Shown here: positions 1-8,456 of the stretch, in pieces
Position numbering within the stretch: position 1 is the stretch's first letter
Layout of the letters: each line of letters starts with the position of its first letter
NCBI GenBank assembly: GCA_041395105.1
Contig: JAWLBB010000002.1
Coordinates: 930,001-994,000 of the forward strand
Direction: 5' to 3'
DNA from: Opitutaceae bacterium
Lineage (GTDB): Bacteria; Verrucomicrobiota; Verrucomicrobiia; Opitutales; Opitutaceae
Length of the DNA stretch: 64,000 bases
Position numbers and translations under genes: made by a program
The notes under the pieces: generated by a model
The model's input: the letters and a program-made list of their open reading frames with translations, nothing else
Database searches by the model: none
Told to the model about the DNA's origin: nothing

Positions 1-1
1 C

Positions 2-703
2 GAGTCGAATGTCGGAGCAGCGGGAAACTACAACAAGACATTCCAGCTTGCCCAGGGCTCCTATTTCAAATGGGCGGCGCACGATGATGAGTGTCATCAG
101 TCGATGATCGGCAAGTGTGTCCGCTACCTCGACTCGGCACCGCTAAATGTTGCGATGGTCTATCCACTGGGGGAACTGATAGACGAAGAAGGAGTCACCC
201 TTGAGAGTCCGCTCGATCGTATTGCTTCCTCCGATCCACGACCCTACCGAAGGCTGTCCCGCGTCTTGTGGTCACTGAACATGTGCGATCCCGTCTTCGG
301 TCTCATACGAGCTGACTGCCTGCGACGAACGCAACTGATCGGACCGTTCTTCGGGGCAGACTATGTTCTGCTGGGTGAACTGGCGATGCTTGGCCAGATT
401 CACGAAATCCCGGACGTCTGCTTCCGCCTTCGGGCGCACCAGAAGCGGTCAATGAAGGCCAACGCCACCCGAAAAGCCAGGGCAGCCTGGTATACAACGG
501 ATGGAACCCGGCGGCAACTTCCACTGCCGAACTGGGACCGAATGATCCTTGAAATGGCCCGGTCCGCCCTGAGGGCTGAGATTCCGACCTATTCCCGCCT
601 GACCTGTTGCCTTGCGGCAGTTTCGACCCACTACTGGCGCCGTTTCAGGAACTTTGGCGGGCGTATCAAGACCCGACTTCTGAACAGGACCGCAAGAAGC
701 TAG
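2..703 (+). CDS. Glycosyltransferase family 2, C-terminal part (truncated by window edge)
   Basis: The frame is open from base 2, so the 5' end lies outside the window; 233 residues are visible. The visible start carries the GT-A signature expected after the Rossmann-like half: a segment GAAGNYNKTF followed by KWAAHDDE at about residues 23-30, whose paired Asp fits the metal/nucleotide-sugar binding DXD region. Family knowledge: GT2 enzymes transfer a sugar from a nucleotide donor on the cytoplasmic face of the membrane during O-antigen or exopolysaccharide assembly. The next gene is a membrane acyltransferase and then a flippase, which fits a polysaccharide locus. The sugar specificity cannot be read from sequence. 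Confidence 0.85.
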   Translation, partial: ESNVGAAGNYNKTFQLAQGSYFKWAAHDDECHQSMIGKCVRYLDSAPLNVAMVYPLGELIDEEGVTLESPLDRIASSDPRPYRRLSRVLWSLNMCDPVFGLIRADCLRRTQLIGPFFGADYVLLGELAMLGQIHEIPDVCFRLRAHQKRSMKANATRKARAAWYTTDGTRRQLPLPNWDRMILEMARSALRAEIPTYSRLTCCLAAVSTHYWRRFRNFGGRIKTRLLNRTARS

Positions 704-788
704 GCCTTTGGATGCGAATCCATCCGCCTGGAGTTTCGCCTTGCGGCCAGACGCTTCTGCCGATCTCGCTCTTCCTGATCGTCATTCC

Positions 789-2033
789 ATGAACCCGATC
801 TCCTCCAGAAATATACAACTGGATATCCTCCGTGGGATCGCGATCCTCCTTGTGATCGGTCGGCACGTGGAACTTCCCCGACCAGGAGGGCTTGCAGGGG
901 AGTTCGCCTACCGTTGGTATCAGATCGGATGGATAGGCGTTGATCTATTCTTCGTCCTCAGCGGATTTCTGATCGGAGGCCTTCTGATCAAAGAATTCGC
1001 GAAGAACGGGAGAATCAGGATAAGCCGGTTCCTGATCCGACGCGGTCTAAAGATCTATCCTCTATACTTCCTGTTTATTGCCTACGTGATTCTGTGGCCA
1101 GCTGTAAAGGCCCTCAAGTCCGGTGGCGAGCTATTCCCGACATTCACATCCCAATGGTCGCTCTACTGGCCCAATCTTCTTTTTCTTCAGAACTACATCG
1201 GAACGAACCCTGCAGGCCACACGTGGACTCTGGCCGTCGAGGAACACTTTTACCTGATTCTTCCCTTCGCACTCGTAACGTTGATCGCGACCAAACGAAT
1301 CAGGTGGCTGATACCGATCTGCATTCTCATGGTTCCAGTCTTCCTGGGCTTTCGCTGCTTCTCTGTCTACATCGATAACCCCTATGCCGTGTCAATGGCC
1401 GCCACCCACCTGAGACTTGAGGCGCTTCTTTTCGGGGTGGGATTGCGCGGCATTGCCGAGATGCACCCTGCCCGGTTTGCCGCTTTCCGCCGGTGGCGCC
1501 TTCCATTGCTTATCTTCGGCCTCGCTTGCTGGTTCCCGAACTTCATTCTGGATCCATCTACCGTATTTGTCAGGACACTCGGCTTGACCGGTACCCTGCT
1601 TGGGTCCGCCGCCTTTCTCGTGGCAACCCTTCATACACATGCCTCTGATTTCGCCGGTTCACGTAAACTCGTAACATCTGCGGCAAGGGTCGTGAGCTGG
1701 ATTGGGGTATTCTCCTACGGCATCTACCTCTGGCATGTGACGACGATTGGCATACTTGAACGCGTCATCTCAGACCGGATTCTCACTACACCTGGAGAGG
1801 TGACCACTATGGAATGGCTCCTCATCACCACCTTGGTTACGATCGGAGTGATCGCTTCAGGTGCATTCATCAGCCGAGTGATCGAATGGCCTGTGCTTCG
1901 GTTTCGAGATCGATTCTTCCCGTCCTTATCCGGGCCGACCGACGCCATTGGAGGGAGTCGGACTTCGAGCGGTGAACGCCATCCCGAACCAACCGCGCAG
2001 GCTCCCACGAGGGGGACAACGCCCGGAATCTGA
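789..2033 (+). CDS. Acyltransferase family 3 (integral membrane O-acyltransferase)
   Basis: A 414-residue polytopic membrane protein. Near the N-terminus LDILRGIAILLVIGRH gives the conserved Arg...His of the first helix, then GVDLFFVLSGFLIGG, then HTWTLAVEEHFYLILP, all hallmarks of acyltransferase-3 proteins such as OafA-like enzymes. About ten hydrophobic helices follow and the C-terminal tail is hydrophilic. Such enzymes move acetyl or other acyl groups across the membrane onto sugars. The frame is open from 708, but the ATG at 789 directly precedes the family N-terminus (MNPISSRNIQ), so I chose it. It lies between a GT2 and a flippase, consistent with decorating the exported glycan. Confidence 0.88.
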   Translation: MNPISSRNIQLDILRGIAILLVIGRHVELPRPGGLAGEFAYRWYQIGWIGVDLFFVLSGFLIGGLLIKEFAKNGRIRISRFLIRRGLKIYPLYFLFIAYVILWPAVKALKSGGELFPTFTSQWSLYWPNLLFLQNYIGTNPAGHTWTLAVEEHFYLILPFALVTLIATKRIRWLIPICILMVPVFLGFRCFSVYIDNPYAVSMAATHLRLEALLFGVGLRGIAEMHPARFAAFRRWRLPLLIFGLACWFPNFILDPSTVFVRTLGLTGTLLGSAAFLVATLHTHASDFAGSRKLVTSAARVVSWIGVFSYGIYLWHVTTIGILERVISDRILTTPGEVTTMEWLLITTLVTIGVIASGAFISRVIEWPVLRFRDRFFPSLSGPTDAIGGSRTSSGERHPEPTAQAPTRGTTPGI

Positions 2034-2050
2034 CGAACTGTCGTGATTTC

Positions 2051-3624
2051 ATGAATAGGCCTGTTACAAAAAACAAGGGACCACGAAGTGCCGCAGGGAA
2101 TGCCATATGGAATGCCTTCTCAACGTTCTGGGGCATCGCCATCAGCTTCGTTCTCGCGCCTCTGCTGATCAAGAATCTCGGGACGGATCAATACGGGATT
2201 CTCCTGATAATCTGGTCCGTGACCGGAATGCTCGGGGTCATGAACTTCGGGATGGGTGAGGCGACTCTCCGCTACGTTGCGCTGTATTTTGGCAAGGACG
2301 ACCTGAGCGGGGTCAACCGCGTGATGGGCTCCACCCTCACTTTCTATCTTGTCGTCTGCCTGCTTGCAGGCACCGGTCTCTTTCTCGGGTCTCCCTACCT
2401 GGTCAATGTTTTGAGATACCAGCCGACCAGACCGGACTGGTGGAATGGTTGTTGCGGATTTCTGCCCTCGTCTTCTCCCTCGGCATCGTCTCGCGGGCCT
2501 ATGGCGCCATTCCCATGGCGCTTCACCGCTACGACATAACCGGAAAGATAAGCGTGGTTCAGAGTGTCGTGCGCTCCGGTGGCTACATCATCCTGGCGGT
2601 CTCGGGATTCGGGCTCGGCCATATTGTCGCCTGGGACCTGCTCACCCTGATCGGCACGATCTCGGTCCAGGCCATCGTCATCCGGATGCTCGCGCCCGGG
2701 GTAAGGATCTCCCCCACATTTTCATTCAATGGACTGAGGGAGATCTTCGGGTTCAGCGTTTTTTCCTTTCTTACCTATCTGTTCTTCATGTTGCACCGTG
2801 AGTCCGGAAAAATGATCCTCGCCGGAAAGCTTGGGCCGACTCCGGTTGCCTATCTCGGCACTCCCGACAACGTTTCCCTTCGACTTCACATGGTTGTCGC
2901 CAGTGGAAGTGAGACGCTGATGCCCCGGTTCAGCGCAACAGGTGAGGCCGACGTCGCCCGCGACCTTTTTCGCAACGGTACGTGGTCATCACTCTCCGTT
3001 TCACTCATCCTTCTCATACCGTTGATCGTCCTGATGCCGGATTTCCTTTCCCTGTGGATTGATCCGGAGTTTGCCCTTGCGAGTTCCCTCGTCGGCCAGT
3101 TCGTCGCACTGAGCTACATCTCTCAAGGCGCCTACGCCCCGGTCGCAACCTACTTCCGGGGGATCGGAAAGCCGTGGATGGTCACGGTCACCGTCCTCCT
3201 CGCAGGACTGACCATGCTCTTTTCAAGCCTTATTCTGATCCCGAGGATCGGCCTCGAAGGAGCGGGCTATTCGTATGCGCTTGCGTCAGTCCCAGCAATG
3301 CTCGCTGTGATTCACGGCTGGTTCTATCTATTTGGTGGCCGATCGTTCCCCGGGTTTCTTCGCATGATCTGCCTACCTCTCGCTGTGGGTGCCCTCGCCT
3401 ACTGGCTACTTGTCACGATCCGATCGATGATTCCAGCAATGAACTGGCCGATCCTGATTGTCGCAGGCGGAAGCTTTGCGGGGATTATGACGATCTCGCT
3501 ATTCGGCTCCGATTGGCTCATTGGTGGACCCGGCGCACCGTCAAGGCAATTCATTACAAACCTCCTGGCGAAACCCAGGGTTGCGGCAATCCTGCATCGA
3601 TTCGGATTCCGGGGTGAAACCTAG
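2051..3624 (+). CDS. Wzx-like polysaccharide flippase, interrupted by an apparent 1-nt frameshift
   Basis: Two overlapping reading frames together make one flippase of about 524 residues. The first (2051 onward) starts with the typical AIWNAFSTFWGIAISFVLAPLL and LGTDQYGILL region of the MATE-like polysaccharide transporter family. The frame is lost at the T run 2409-2412. Adding one T restores VNVFEIPADQTGLVEWLLR and joins smoothly to the second frame, which continues with many hydrophobic helices to 3624. The protein would flip lipid-linked repeat units across the inner membrane. Because the change is one base in a homopolymer, a sequencing indel is at least as likely as a true pseudogene. 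Its neighbours (GT2, acyltransferase) support the role. Confidence 0.85.
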
Positions 3625-4043
3625 GGTCGTACAGCAGAAGTCCACTGGATCGGTCTTCTACGCACAGATATCTCAGGCCCACCAAGCGCCTGCTCCCATA
3701 CCCTCAAGTGAAAAATCGCAGCTTAAACGTCACGAACGTCTCCCGATCGGAACATCACGACTCTCATGAGGTGAGGATGACCGACCGCTTCACAGATGAT
3801 CGGCCATCCGGAAGAGTAATCGGCTCTGCGGTTAATGGCGTGTTGCGCAGAGGCGTTGACAGAGAACGAGTGCTCGCCATTGACCACGGGGCTCTTCGAA
3901 TTCGGCCACTCGTCCGTCCTGGATGGAACCGCGCGGGAGTCTCTTATGGCCCGTTTCCACGCCAGAACGGTCTCGCCTTCGGGGCATTTCTGTCCAACTG
4001 CCACAATACCTCTCAGAGCGGTCCGATTCTGGAAGGCGTCTAC
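3625..4043 (+). other. Gap between flippase and lectin-like gene
   Basis: About 420 bases without a recognisable gene. A frame is open from 3708 into the next gene, but residues before the ATG at 4044 look like translated non-coding DNA. I see no repeat, terminator or promoter that I can defend here. Confidence 0.4.
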
Positions 4044-5840
4044 ATGCGGATCAGACGGTGGATCCTCGGGAGCGAGACACAGGCACCTCTCAAAAGGTTC
4101 TTCGTCTGGATCAGGAGCAGACAGAAGCGGCACTTTCCCCGACAATTACTGCATTGGCTGATCGGGGGATCACGATTCCTTCAAACCAAGTCGGTCGATG
4201 AGAATCTCGCTGTCGGTTGGTTCCCTCAGGAGGCGCCGGACAACCCCCTTGTCCAGGGAAATGGAATCATCATCCATGCACTCGGCCCGGAATGCGGCGA
4301 AGTCTGGCTCCGCGTGGGTGACTTCTGCCGCCGGACGATTCGAGGCCTCCAGAATATTCCCATGTATTACTTCGTGGTGCTCCGAGAGAAGGGTGCGGCC
4401 TACTACGCCGCCTCGATTCCAGACGCACGGAATATCGTCGCCGCTCCCGGAATGCAACTTCTCGCAATCGACTCCTTTCATGCCGATTCTCAGCTCTATG
4501 CCGGCATCCACCAGAGCGCACTTGGCCAGATCGGCTTTCGGGCCGAAACCAGGGTCTACGGCACGCGGATTGCCCAGCTGCCGGGATTCGAGAACTGGTA
4601 TGGCTCAGCCTTCGCAGCCGACGGACTCAGGGGTACAGGTCAACTGGATGCTTCCACCGCTGAGACCGGTGGCAGATGGAAGGTCTCCGAGGGATCCCTG
4701 CAAAGAACTGAAGACGGTGTCATCTCCACGTGCCCGTGCAGCGTCGCTCTCCTCCAAACACAGAAGGAACCCGCAGGCGTCGTTCATCTCCTGATTCAGA
4801 CAGATGCCGAGCCAGTATCGGGAGTCGGATTGATCTGGCGTGCTCGGGATTCTCAGAACTACTGGTCGATACGTGTAGGTACAATTGGATGCATGCTCTC
4901 ACTGAAACTCGACGGTCGAATCATCGAGTTCCCCACCACTACTGATGTCCGGCTCCTGCCCAACGCCCAGAACTCTCTTCAGGTCTCTGACGATGGCGCA
5001 AGCTTCGCTCTCTACTTGAACGGCGACCGCATTTTGGGAAATCGCCTGCATGATTCGCGGCTCGCGGAGGAATCCGGTCTGGGTTTCGAGATTCTGGATG
5101 ACGACGGCCGCGTCACGGTTCAATCGATTGAAGGACACCCGAGAGTCGTCCCGATCCCCGACTGCTTTGACCTTGGAAAAGCCTGGATCGAAAGCGGCAA
5201 CCGCGTTGTCGCAGGCGACAACTTCGATGGAGGGAGCGGCGACCTGGCGGGGCGGACGACGCCCACCGGGGGACTCACCTGGCAGAGGCCGGTAGGAACC
5301 GGTGTCTTCGAACTGACCGGGAACGGAAAACTGAAAGTCAGAGGTTCGCTCAAAGAACCGTGCCCCGGTCGCACCGCCTACACCGTGCCGTGGTCGAGCT
5401 CGGGCTTCGCCGACATTGCCGTTCGCATCACTCCGCCGGGAACCGGTCGGGGCCAGCGGGAGCGTGGACGGGGGGGCATCATCATATGGCAGGACGCCGC
5501 CAATTACCTGACTTTCAGTGCGTTTGTCGACGACTACTACGGCTTTTCGATCGCCGCCTTCTTCCACATCGATGGCTACGAAGAGCTCTTCGATGCAATC
5601 TGGACCAACCTTGGGGATCGGGTCTTCTGGGGCATCCCCTATGACTTTCGCGTAGTCTTCAACGGCGAAACGTTCCTTTGCTACGTCAACGGTGAGCCTG
5701 TTCTCTATCGGGCGCTGTCAGATATTTATCCGCATTGCGAATCCCTGAGCATCAATCAGGTGGGCCTTGTTGCCAATTGGGAGTGGGGGAATGACACAGG
5801 AACACTCTTCGAGAACTTCAACGCCCGAGACAAATCATGA
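4044..5840 (+). CDS. Protein with two lectin-like (LamG/ConA-type) beta-sandwich regions, function unknown
   Basis: I do not recognise a named family. From the ATG at 4044 the product is 598 residues; GGAAGG lies 7 nt upstream of that ATG, which decided the start over the open frame back to 3708. There is no clear signal peptide. Two stretches, roughly residues 198-345 and 395-590, show the alternating beta pattern and motifs (GGRWKVSEGSL, GVGLIWRARDSQNYWSIRV; GGIIIWQDAANYLTFSAF, FLCYVNGEPVL) typical of concanavalin-like folds such as LamG or DUF1080-type domains. This suggests glycan binding. The stop overlaps the ATG of the following FkbM gene (ATGA), so the two are translationally coupled. 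Confidence 0.6.
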   Translation: MRIRRWILGSETQAPLKRFFVWIRSRQKRHFPRQLLHWLIGGSRFLQTKSVDENLAVGWFPQEAPDNPLVQGNGIIIHALGPECGEVWLRVGDFCRRTIRGLQNIPMYYFVVLREKGAAYYAASIPDARNIVAAPGMQLLAIDSFHADSQLYAGIHQSALGQIGFRAETRVYGTRIAQLPGFENWYGSAFAADGLRGTGQLDASTAETGGRWKVSEGSLQRTEDGVISTCPCSVALLQTQKEPAGVVHLLIQTDAEPVSGVGLIWRARDSQNYWSIRVGTIGCMLSLKLDGRIIEFPTTTDVRLLPNAQNSLQVSDDGASFALYLNGDRILGNRLHDSRLAEESGLGFEILDDDGRVTVQSIEGHPRVVPIPDCFDLGKAWIESGNRVVAGDNFDGGSGDLAGRTTPTGGLTWQRPVGTGVFELTGNGKLKVRGSLKEPCPGRTAYTVPWSSSGFADIAVRITPPGTGRGQRERGRGGIIIWQDAANYLTFSAFVDDYYGFSIAAFFHIDGYEELFDAIWTNLGDRVFWGIPYDFRVVFNGETFLCYVNGEPVLYRALSDIYPHCESLSINQVGLVANWEWGNDTGTLFENFNARDKS

Positions 5841-6622
5841 CCTGCCAACGAATCATGCTGAGGATTCTCCGTTCCGGGTGTCTGGGCTCGGTCGGAGATC
5901 GCCTGATGCATCGCCGGGCGTGGACGATCGAGTCCGGCGAGGGAGCCGGCCTCAGGTTCCGGGTTTCCCACAATCCCGAGTTCATTTCCGGGACGAGCGA
6001 GCTGCCGATTCAACGGGCAATCGCTTCAAATCTGAAGGCAGGCGACGTCTTCTACGACGTCGGCGCCAACCTGGGATTCTTCTCCGCAATTGCAGCACGG
6101 CGGATTGGTCCGACCGGAAGAACCTATGCCTTCGAGCCGGTCCCGGAGAACGCCGGCTACGTGCGTGAAAATGCCCGAATCAACGGCTTCACCAACCTCG
6201 AGACTTTCGAACTTGCCGTCGGTGCAGAGCCAGGATTCGCCGATTTCTTTCTCGCGAAGTGGCAGGGCGGCTCATCCCTGTTGGAGGATTCCGTACCCGC
6301 AACTGAAATGGCCGGAAAATGCAGAGTCGAAGTCGTTACACTTGATCGGTTCGCTCTCGCTCACGGACTTCGGCCGCCGAACTTCGTCAAGATCGATGTT
6401 GAAGGCGCGGAGCACCAGGCGATCGAAGGGATGCGGACCATTCTGAAGGAATTCAAGCCGATCCTGCTCTACGAGGTCGACGACGCTAGTCCGGACGGAC
6501 TTCAACGACGGTGGGACGATCTGGACGCCCTGGTCCAGAGTCAAGGGTATCAAATCAAAAGGATTACGGGTTCCTATCCCAACACGAACTGGTTTGTGGG
6601 CCATTCTCTTGCGCTGCCTTGA
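5837..6622 (+). CDS. FkbM-family methyltransferase
   Basis: A 261-residue class I SAM methyltransferase. Motif I is VFYDVGANLGFFS at about residues 71-83, followed by YAFEPVPENAGYVREN (acidic residue binding the SAM ribose) and later FVKIDVEGAEHQAIEGM, the signature FkbM block. FkbM enzymes O-methylate sugars or polyketides; in a glycan locus the natural guess is sugar O-methylation. Its ATG overlaps the stop of the preceding lectin-like gene by 4 nt. Length is typical of the family. Confidence 0.9.
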   Translation: MTCQRIMLRILRSGCLGSVGDRLMHRRAWTIESGEGAGLRFRVSHNPEFISGTSELPIQRAIASNLKAGDVFYDVGANLGFFSAIAARRIGPTGRTYAFEPVPENAGYVRENARINGFTNLETFELAVGAEPGFADFFLAKWQGGSSLLEDSVPATEMAGKCRVEVVTLDRFALAHGLRPPNFVKIDVEGAEHQAIEGMRTILKEFKPILLYEVDDASPDGLQRRWDDLDALVQSQGYQIKRITGSYPNTNWFVGHSLALP

Positions 6623-6783
6623 GCGGCCTGACGCAGGCGGCCGACATCTGCCCCCTGTCTCCATCTCCCTAAACCTGGAGGCTCTCTGATCGTTCACCAA
6701 GCGACAGCCGTGGCGAAGTCGTATGGGGCACCACCCATGGCGAACTCAATGCGGGCCGCCCGCCAGATTCCTCATCTAGAAAC

Positions 6784-8172
6784 ATGAATCACGCCCCTCC
6801 ACCCGGACACCCACGAACCAATTCGCTGTTCCAGCTGCTGTCTGAATTGGTCTGCCCCTATTGTGGGAATCGTTTCGAGATTTCCCATGACCGCACTGTG
6901 TCGAACCCACAGAGCGAATCGGACCCGCCTGGTTCCGGAATCCTAAACTGTGAGTGCTACGAGTATCCGATCGTCGATGGCATTCCAATCATCCAGCAGA
7001 TCGACGGCCTCTCTTCCGTCACAAGTCTGGTCAAAGAGGGTAACGCCACCCAAGCATTGCTCCAGGCATTGAACCTGTTCCGAATTACATGGGCTCAGAG
7101 ATCGCGCTGGCACCAGGTTCACTACCACCTGAACTGCCGGAGGCTGATCTCCGATAAGCGCATGGCATTCACCACCGCCGCCCAACTGGCGAGGCGCCCC
7201 AAGGTATTCGCAGACTATCTCGTCCATCGTTACGCAAATACGAGTTTCCTATCCGCCATCGGCCCCCTTCTGCTGATTCGATCGCTCGTGAACATTGGAC
7301 AATCGGACGACGGCATGCCCCCTCGGGTCCTCGACGTTGGATGCGGTGCGGGGCACGCCACTTTCCTGATGAGCCTTCTCTACCCAGAAACGTCGATTGT
7401 CTCGGCGGATCAGGATTTTGTGAACGTTTATCTGGCACGGCGCTTTCTTGCGCCGGAGGCCATCCACCTTTGCATTGATGCGGAGGTGCCGGTTCCTTTC
7501 CCCGACAATTCCTTCGATGCCGTATTCTGCCTTGATGCCTTTCATTATCTTCGGTCGAAGAAAGCCATCGTAACTGAACTGACCCGGATACTTAAGGCGT
7601 CGGGAGCCTGGGTCTTCCCGCACCTTCACAACAAACTCCAACCCAACTTCACCGCTGGAATACCTCTCTCGCCCGAAGGCTATCTGAAGTGTTTTGAAGC
7701 GGCCAACCCAAAGCTATTCGATGAGGCAGCCGTCCTGAGGTCCCTGAGTGCAGGCAGGCCACCCGATTGGCAGACGGGCTCCGATCCGCGGGATTTGACC
7801 GGATGTCCGAATCTCACCATGATAGGCGGGCTGCGGGGCGATGCTGAGATCAATTCCAGTTCTCTTGCCGCACTCAACCCGATCAGCCAGTACCTCCAGA
7901 TCAATCCGATCTTCAAGGTCCATCGAACCAGATCTGCTTTTAGGGCCTCCTTCGAGTGGCCAAACAAGGTAATGGCCTCTGAATGCGCCGCGGTTGAGGA
8001 GTTCATTCCGTCGGAAGTCGAACTGACCCCAGACAGCCTCGGCAAATTGCAGAGAGGCAACTGGGATTGGGAGGATCCTGAAGTCCGGGGACTCATCACC
8101 CGGTTTGTCGCCGTGCCGTTGCCGTCCCGATATACGCCGCACACAGTCCCCGCCGGCAACGACGGCGGATGA
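6784..8172 (+). CDS. SAM-dependent methyltransferase with N-terminal zinc-ribbon-like (Trm112-type) region
   Basis: A 462-residue protein. The N-terminus has LVCPYCGNRFEI and a later CECYEYPIVDGIPI, the paired Cys pattern of Trm112/UPF0434-like zinc ribbons often fused to methyltransferases. The SAM-binding core follows at about residues 180-300: VLDVGCGAGHATF, then VPFPDNSFDAVFCLDAFHYL, typical of Methyltransf_11. The C-terminal third (about 300-462) is not recognised. It lies alone with a 161-base gap from the FkbM gene, so it may start its own transcript. Substrate is probably a glycan or lipid intermediate, by context only. Confidence 0.8.
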   Translation: MNHAPPPGHPRTNSLFQLLSELVCPYCGNRFEISHDRTVSNPQSESDPPGSGILNCECYEYPIVDGIPIIQQIDGLSSVTSLVKEGNATQALLQALNLFRITWAQRSRWHQVHYHLNCRRLISDKRMAFTTAAQLARRPKVFADYLVHRYANTSFLSAIGPLLLIRSLVNIGQSDDGMPPRVLDVGCGAGHATFLMSLLYPETSIVSADQDFVNVYLARRFLAPEAIHLCIDAEVPVPFPDNSFDAVFCLDAFHYLRSKKAIVTELTRILKASGAWVFPHLHNKLQPNFTAGIPLSPEGYLKCFEAANPKLFDEAAVLRSLSAGRPPDWQTGSDPRDLTGCPNLTMIGGLRGDAEINSSSLAALNPISQYLQINPIFKVHRTRSAFRASFEWPNKVMASECAAVEEFIPSEVELTPDSLGKLQRGNWDWEDPEVRGLITRFVAVPLPSRYTPHTVPAGNDGG

Positions 8173-8303
8173 TAGCTGATTGGCGGGTCCCAGTCCCACT
8201 CGCGCAAATCTCCGCCGGCTCATCGGCAACCCGCCCCATCTACCCCGAGCCTCCGGTATGAACCAGACTGGATCCACCGACTTAACTGCTGTGATAAGGA
8301 AAT

Positions 8304-8331
8304 CCCCTAAATTTCTGCGGGAAACCCCTAA
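8304..8331 (+). promoter_or_regulatory. Direct repeat of CCCCTAA upstream of a secreted protein gene
   Basis: CCCCTAA occurs at 8304-8310 and 8325-8331, 21 bases apart (two helical turns), about 125 bases before the ATG at 8457. A similar pair lies upstream of the giant secreted gene ending at 49312. Spacing and orientation look like a dimeric activator or repressor site; the protein that might bind is unknown. Confidence 0.35.
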
Positions 8332-8456
8332 GCGAACCTCATGCTGGCCCACACTCATGCCGAGTTGACCGTCGCGGCTCCTCGGTCCAGTCTCCCTTGG
8401 ACCTGAGAACGAAATTTCTGGGTCTTGAGAAACCAAGCCCAACACCACAATCTCCT

